Shown here piece after piece: positions 62,139 through 64,000 of a stretch of DNA of 64,000 nt. Every line of letters begins with the position of its first letter. Position 1 is the stretch's first letter. The position numbers and the translations under genes are program-made. Source of the DNA: Cellulomonas sp. Leaf334 (GTDB lineage: Bacteria > Actinomycetota > Actinomycetes > Actinomycetales > Cellulomonadaceae); assembly GCF_001424195.1 (NCBI RefSeq), contig NZ_LMOO01000001.1, positions 1 through 64,000 on the forward strand, given 5' to 3'. Below the pieces are notes generated by a model that was not told the DNA's origin, made no database searches, and saw only the letters and a list, made by a program, of their open reading frames with translations.

Positions 62139-63071
62139 TCAGGCGTCGGGCGCGAACTGCCGCATCTTGCTCGGGGTGACCTGGATGTAGACGTGCTCGA
62201 TGCCGCGGTCGGAGCCGTCCAGGGCGAGGATCGCCTGCGGCTCACCTGCGCGCGACGTGACCAGCAGGGCGGTGCCGCCGTTCGCCTCCACGATCCGCAG
62301 CGTCGAGTCCTGCCAGTACTTGCGCAGGATGTTGTCCAGGAACGTGACGGTGCGCGCGGCGCCCACCAGCTCGACACGGGACGCGTGCACCTCACCGCCG
62401 CCGTCGGGCCGCACGACGACGTCGTCGACGAGGAGGCGTTCCAGTCCGTCGAGGTCCCCGACCCGGGCGGCCGCGACGAACGACTCGAGCAGACGCCGCT
62501 GCTGCGCGGGCGACGCGGGCGCCGACCGCTCGGACTCCAGGTGCTCGCGCGCCCGCCGGGCGACCTGACGGGCGTTGACCTCGGTGGTGTCCAGGACCTC
62601 GGCGATCTCCCGGTAGGAGTAGGCGAACGCCTCGTGCAGCACGTACGCCGCGCGCTCGGGCGCTGTGAGCTTCTCCAGCAGGAGCAGCACCGCCAGCTCG
62701 AGCGCCTCCGCCCGCTCGGCGCCCAGCGCGGGGTCCGCGCTGGTGTCCACCGGCTCGGGCAGCCACGGACCGATGTACGTCTCGCGCCGGGCGTGCGCGG
62801 AGGTGGTCGCGTTGATGGCGAGCCGGGTCGTCGTCGTGGTGAGGAACGCCGCAGGGTTGCGCACCACGGCGCGGTCGGTGCCCTGCCAGCGCAGCCACGC
62901 GTCCTGCACCACGTCCTCGGCCTCCGCGACGCTGCCCAGCATCCGGTAGGCGATGCCGAACAGGCGGGGACGCACGTCCTCGAACGCGGCCACGTCCGTG
63001 TCCGGGACGTTGGCGTTCCACCCCGCGCTCGGCGCGGTCGGGTTGTCGGCGGTGTCGCTGGTCACCGTCAC
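62139..63071 (-). CDS. ECF41/SigJ-type RNA polymerase sigma factor
   Basis: A 310-residue ECF sigma factor with a fused regulatory domain. Sigma-2 is at about 28-95 (FEDVRPRLFGIAYRMLG), the linker has the hallmark WLPEP at 103-107, and sigma-4 is at about 130-185. A SnoaL-like domain fills 190-310 in place of an anti-sigma partner. DGGG at 223-226 is conserved, while the C-terminal NPDKL-type motif reads TPSKM at 299-303. GTG codons at 63071 and 63065 are both possible. It is 10 bases downstream of the reductase gene. Confidence 0.9.
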   Translation of the reverse strand: MTVTSDTADNPTAPSAGWNANVPDTDVAAFEDVRPRLFGIAYRMLGSVAEAEDVVQDAWLRWQGTDRAVVRNPAAFLTTTTTRLAINATTSAHARRETYIGPWLPEPVDTSADPALGAERAEALELAVLLLLEKLTAPERAAYVLHEAFAYSYREIAEVLDTTEVNARQVARRAREHLESERSAPASPAQQRRLLESFVAAARVGDLDGLERLLVDDVVVRPDGGGEVHASRVELVGAARTVTFLDNILRKYWQDSTLRIVEANGGTALLVTSRAGEPQAILALDGSDRGIEHVYIQVTPSKMRQFAPDA

Positions 63072-63081
63072 AACATAAAGG

Positions 63082-63822
63082 TCAGCGTGCCGACCAGTCC
63101 TCGAAGCTGGTGGTCCCGAGGGTCGCCTCGCCCAGCGGGACGAGCGTGTCCTCCTCCAGCGCGGCACCGAAGTAGGTCGCGGCGGGGTCCGTGACGACCT
63201 CGCGTGCGTCGCCGTGGGCGACCAGGTAGCGACGCCCGAGGTCGTCGAGGCGGAACTGCTCCGGACCGGCGATGTCGACCCGGGTGTTCGTGGGCGCTCC
63301 CACGGCGACGCTCCGGAGCGCTGCGGCGACGTCGTCGGCGGCCATCGGCTGGATCAGCACGTGCGCCAGCCGCACCGTCGAGCCGTCCGTCGCGGAGTCG
63401 ACGATGCCGCCGACGAACTCGAAGAACTGGGTCGCGTGCACCAACGAGTAGGGGATCGGGGAGTCCTCGATGAGCTGCTCCTGCGCGATCTTGGCGCGGA
63501 AGTAGCCGCTCTCGGGCAGCCGCTGCGTGCCGACGACGGACAGCGCGACGTGGTGCCGGACGCCGGCTTCGGCCTCGGCCGCCAGCAGGTTCCCGGTCGA
63601 CGTCCGGAAGAACTCCAGGACCGCGGCCGCCTCGAACGACGGCGAGTTCGACACGTCGACCACGACGTCGGCCCCGGTGAGCACGTCCGCCAGTCCGTCG
63701 CCGGTCAGGGTGTTGACGCCGGTGCCGGGCGACGCGGCGACGGCCTCGTGCCCGTCAGCGGCCAGCAGCGCGACGAGCTTGGAGCCGATGAGCCCCGTGC
63801 CTCCGATGACGACGATCTTCAT
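63082..63822 (-). CDS. NAD(P)H-binding reductase (NmrA/SDR-like), ECF41 partner
   Basis: A 246-residue atypical short-chain dehydrogenase. MKIVVIGGTGLIGSKLVALL is the GGTGxxG cofactor loop, and VVDVSNSPSFEAAAVLEFF and HHVALSVVGTQRLPESGYF fit NmrA-like NAD(P)-binding proteins. It has no classical YxxxK that I can place; YFRAKIAQEQ is the nearest. ECF41 sigma genes are usually beside a carboxymuconolactone decarboxylase, oxidoreductase or epimerase-like gene, and this is that partner. AGGAGG precedes the ATG. Confidence 0.85.
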   Translation of the reverse strand: MKIVVIGGTGLIGSKLVALLAADGHEAVAASPGTGVNTLTGDGLADVLTGADVVVDVSNSPSFEAAAVLEFFRTSTGNLLAAEAEAGVRHHVALSVVGTQRLPESGYFRAKIAQEQLIEDSPIPYSLVHATQFFEFVGGIVDSATDGSTVRLAHVLIQPMAADDVAAALRSVAVGAPTNTRVDIAGPEQFRLDDLGRRYLVAHGDAREVVTDPAATYFGAALEEDTLVPLGEATLGTTSFEDWSAR

Positions 63823-63869
63823 GGGTGTACCTCCTGTGTCTGTGACCAGCGACGCGCTGGACACCACCT

Positions 63870-63900
63870 TCGACCACGCGGCGCGGACAGACGTGACACT
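63870..63900 (-). promoter_or_regulatory. Candidate ECF41 promoter P1, reductase-sigma operon
   Basis: On the minus strand AGTGTCACGT (63900-63891) and GCGTGGTCGA (63879-63870) are separated by 11 bases, identical blocks and spacing to P2 at 62106-62136. It lies 48 bases before the reductase ATG, so the sigma factor would drive its own operon. Confidence 0.65.
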
Positions 63901-63906
63901 GGGCGC

Positions 63907-64000
63907 GTGACCGTGGACTGGAACGACGTCTCGGCCTTCGCCGACACCCTGGTGCCGCAGGACGAGTACCCGTCCGCGTCGCAGGCGGGCGTCGTCGACC
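63907..64000 (+). CDS. Partial gene, gluconate 2-dehydrogenase subunit 3-like
   Basis: The first 31 codons of a rightward gene cut by the window edge. From GTG 63907 the product reads VTVDWNDVSAFADTLVPQDE, then YPSASQAGVVD. The pattern of a LADxLVPxDExPSASxAGV segment resembles the start of gluconate 2-dehydrogenase subunit 3-like proteins, which partner flavin oxidoreductases. The match is short and tentative. It is divergent from the reductase-sigma operon, and GACACT 6 bases upstream overlaps the -35 of P1. Confidence 0.5.
   Translation, partial: MTVDWNDVSAFADTLVPQDEYPSASQAGVVD

Noticed and set aside
1..64000. CRISPR arrays, insertion sequences, prophage and riboswitches
   Set aside because: I looked for regular direct repeats, transposase motifs, attachment-site repeats and known riboswitch cores and saw none; gene order and base composition are even throughout.

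Overview
The window is high-GC DNA (roughly 70-75% G+C by eye) from an actinomycete, most likely a Cellulomonas-like member of the Micrococcales. The lineage call rests on gene content: a complete Pup-proteasome locus, mycothiol ligase mshC, a trp-region membrane protein beside trpE, frequent GTG starts and no trpF in the trp cluster. It looks like ordinary chromosome. I see no insertion sequence, prophage, CRISPR array, rRNA or tRNA gene. It holds 62 complete protein genes and one cut off at the right edge, and genes are tightly packed with no gap above about 150 bases.

Layout. 34-3802: an AraC-type regulator, epoxide hydrolase and DHFR-like reductase on the minus strand ending at a strong hairpin, then a DUF1269-type membrane protein and a hexapeptide-repeat protein. 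3919-10123: chaB-hydrolase pair, hipBA toxin-antitoxin, cupin-dinB, hydrolase and an anchored zinc protease. 10216-13870: APH-like kinase, then an Lrp-type regulator divergent from ald. 13908-20050: Dcp-like peptidase, M20 peptidase, DUF5703, acidic protein, aldo/keto reductase, uppP. 20063-27200: CorA, mshC, PAC2, HAD hydrolase, RecB-like nuclease, M50 protease and TrmI. This run resembles, from memory, the mycobacterial Rv2118-Rv2141 neighbourhood.

27349-33896 is the Pup-proteasome system in the order mpa-dop-pup-prcB-prcA-pafA. Dop deamidates the GGQ end of Pup, PafA ligates Pup to substrates, Mpa unfolds them and PrcBA degrades them. It is followed by a secreted FKBP-type lipoprotein, a TIGR03085-type protein and a heterodimeric ABC exporter whose motifs show one consensus and one degenerate ATP site. 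39391-47349 carries hisI-trpE-membrane protein, three small membrane-protein genes, then trpC-trpB-trpA-lgt chained by 4-base GTGA overlaps. gltB-gltD and pyk follow. The last part (55125-64000) has a membrane protein of unknown function, a DHA2-type MFS exporter overlapping a methyltransferase tail to tail, an esterase, a DinB-fold protein, a membrane protein, and an ECF41/SigJ-type sigma factor locus.

Two regulatory patterns stand out. Fifteen start codons are preceded by TANNNT ending 6-8 bases upstream, the signature of leaderless transcription. In the sigma-factor locus, the reductase-sigma operon and the FAD oxidoreductase share two 10-base blocks separated by exactly 11 bases, which fits an autoregulated ECF41 promoter.
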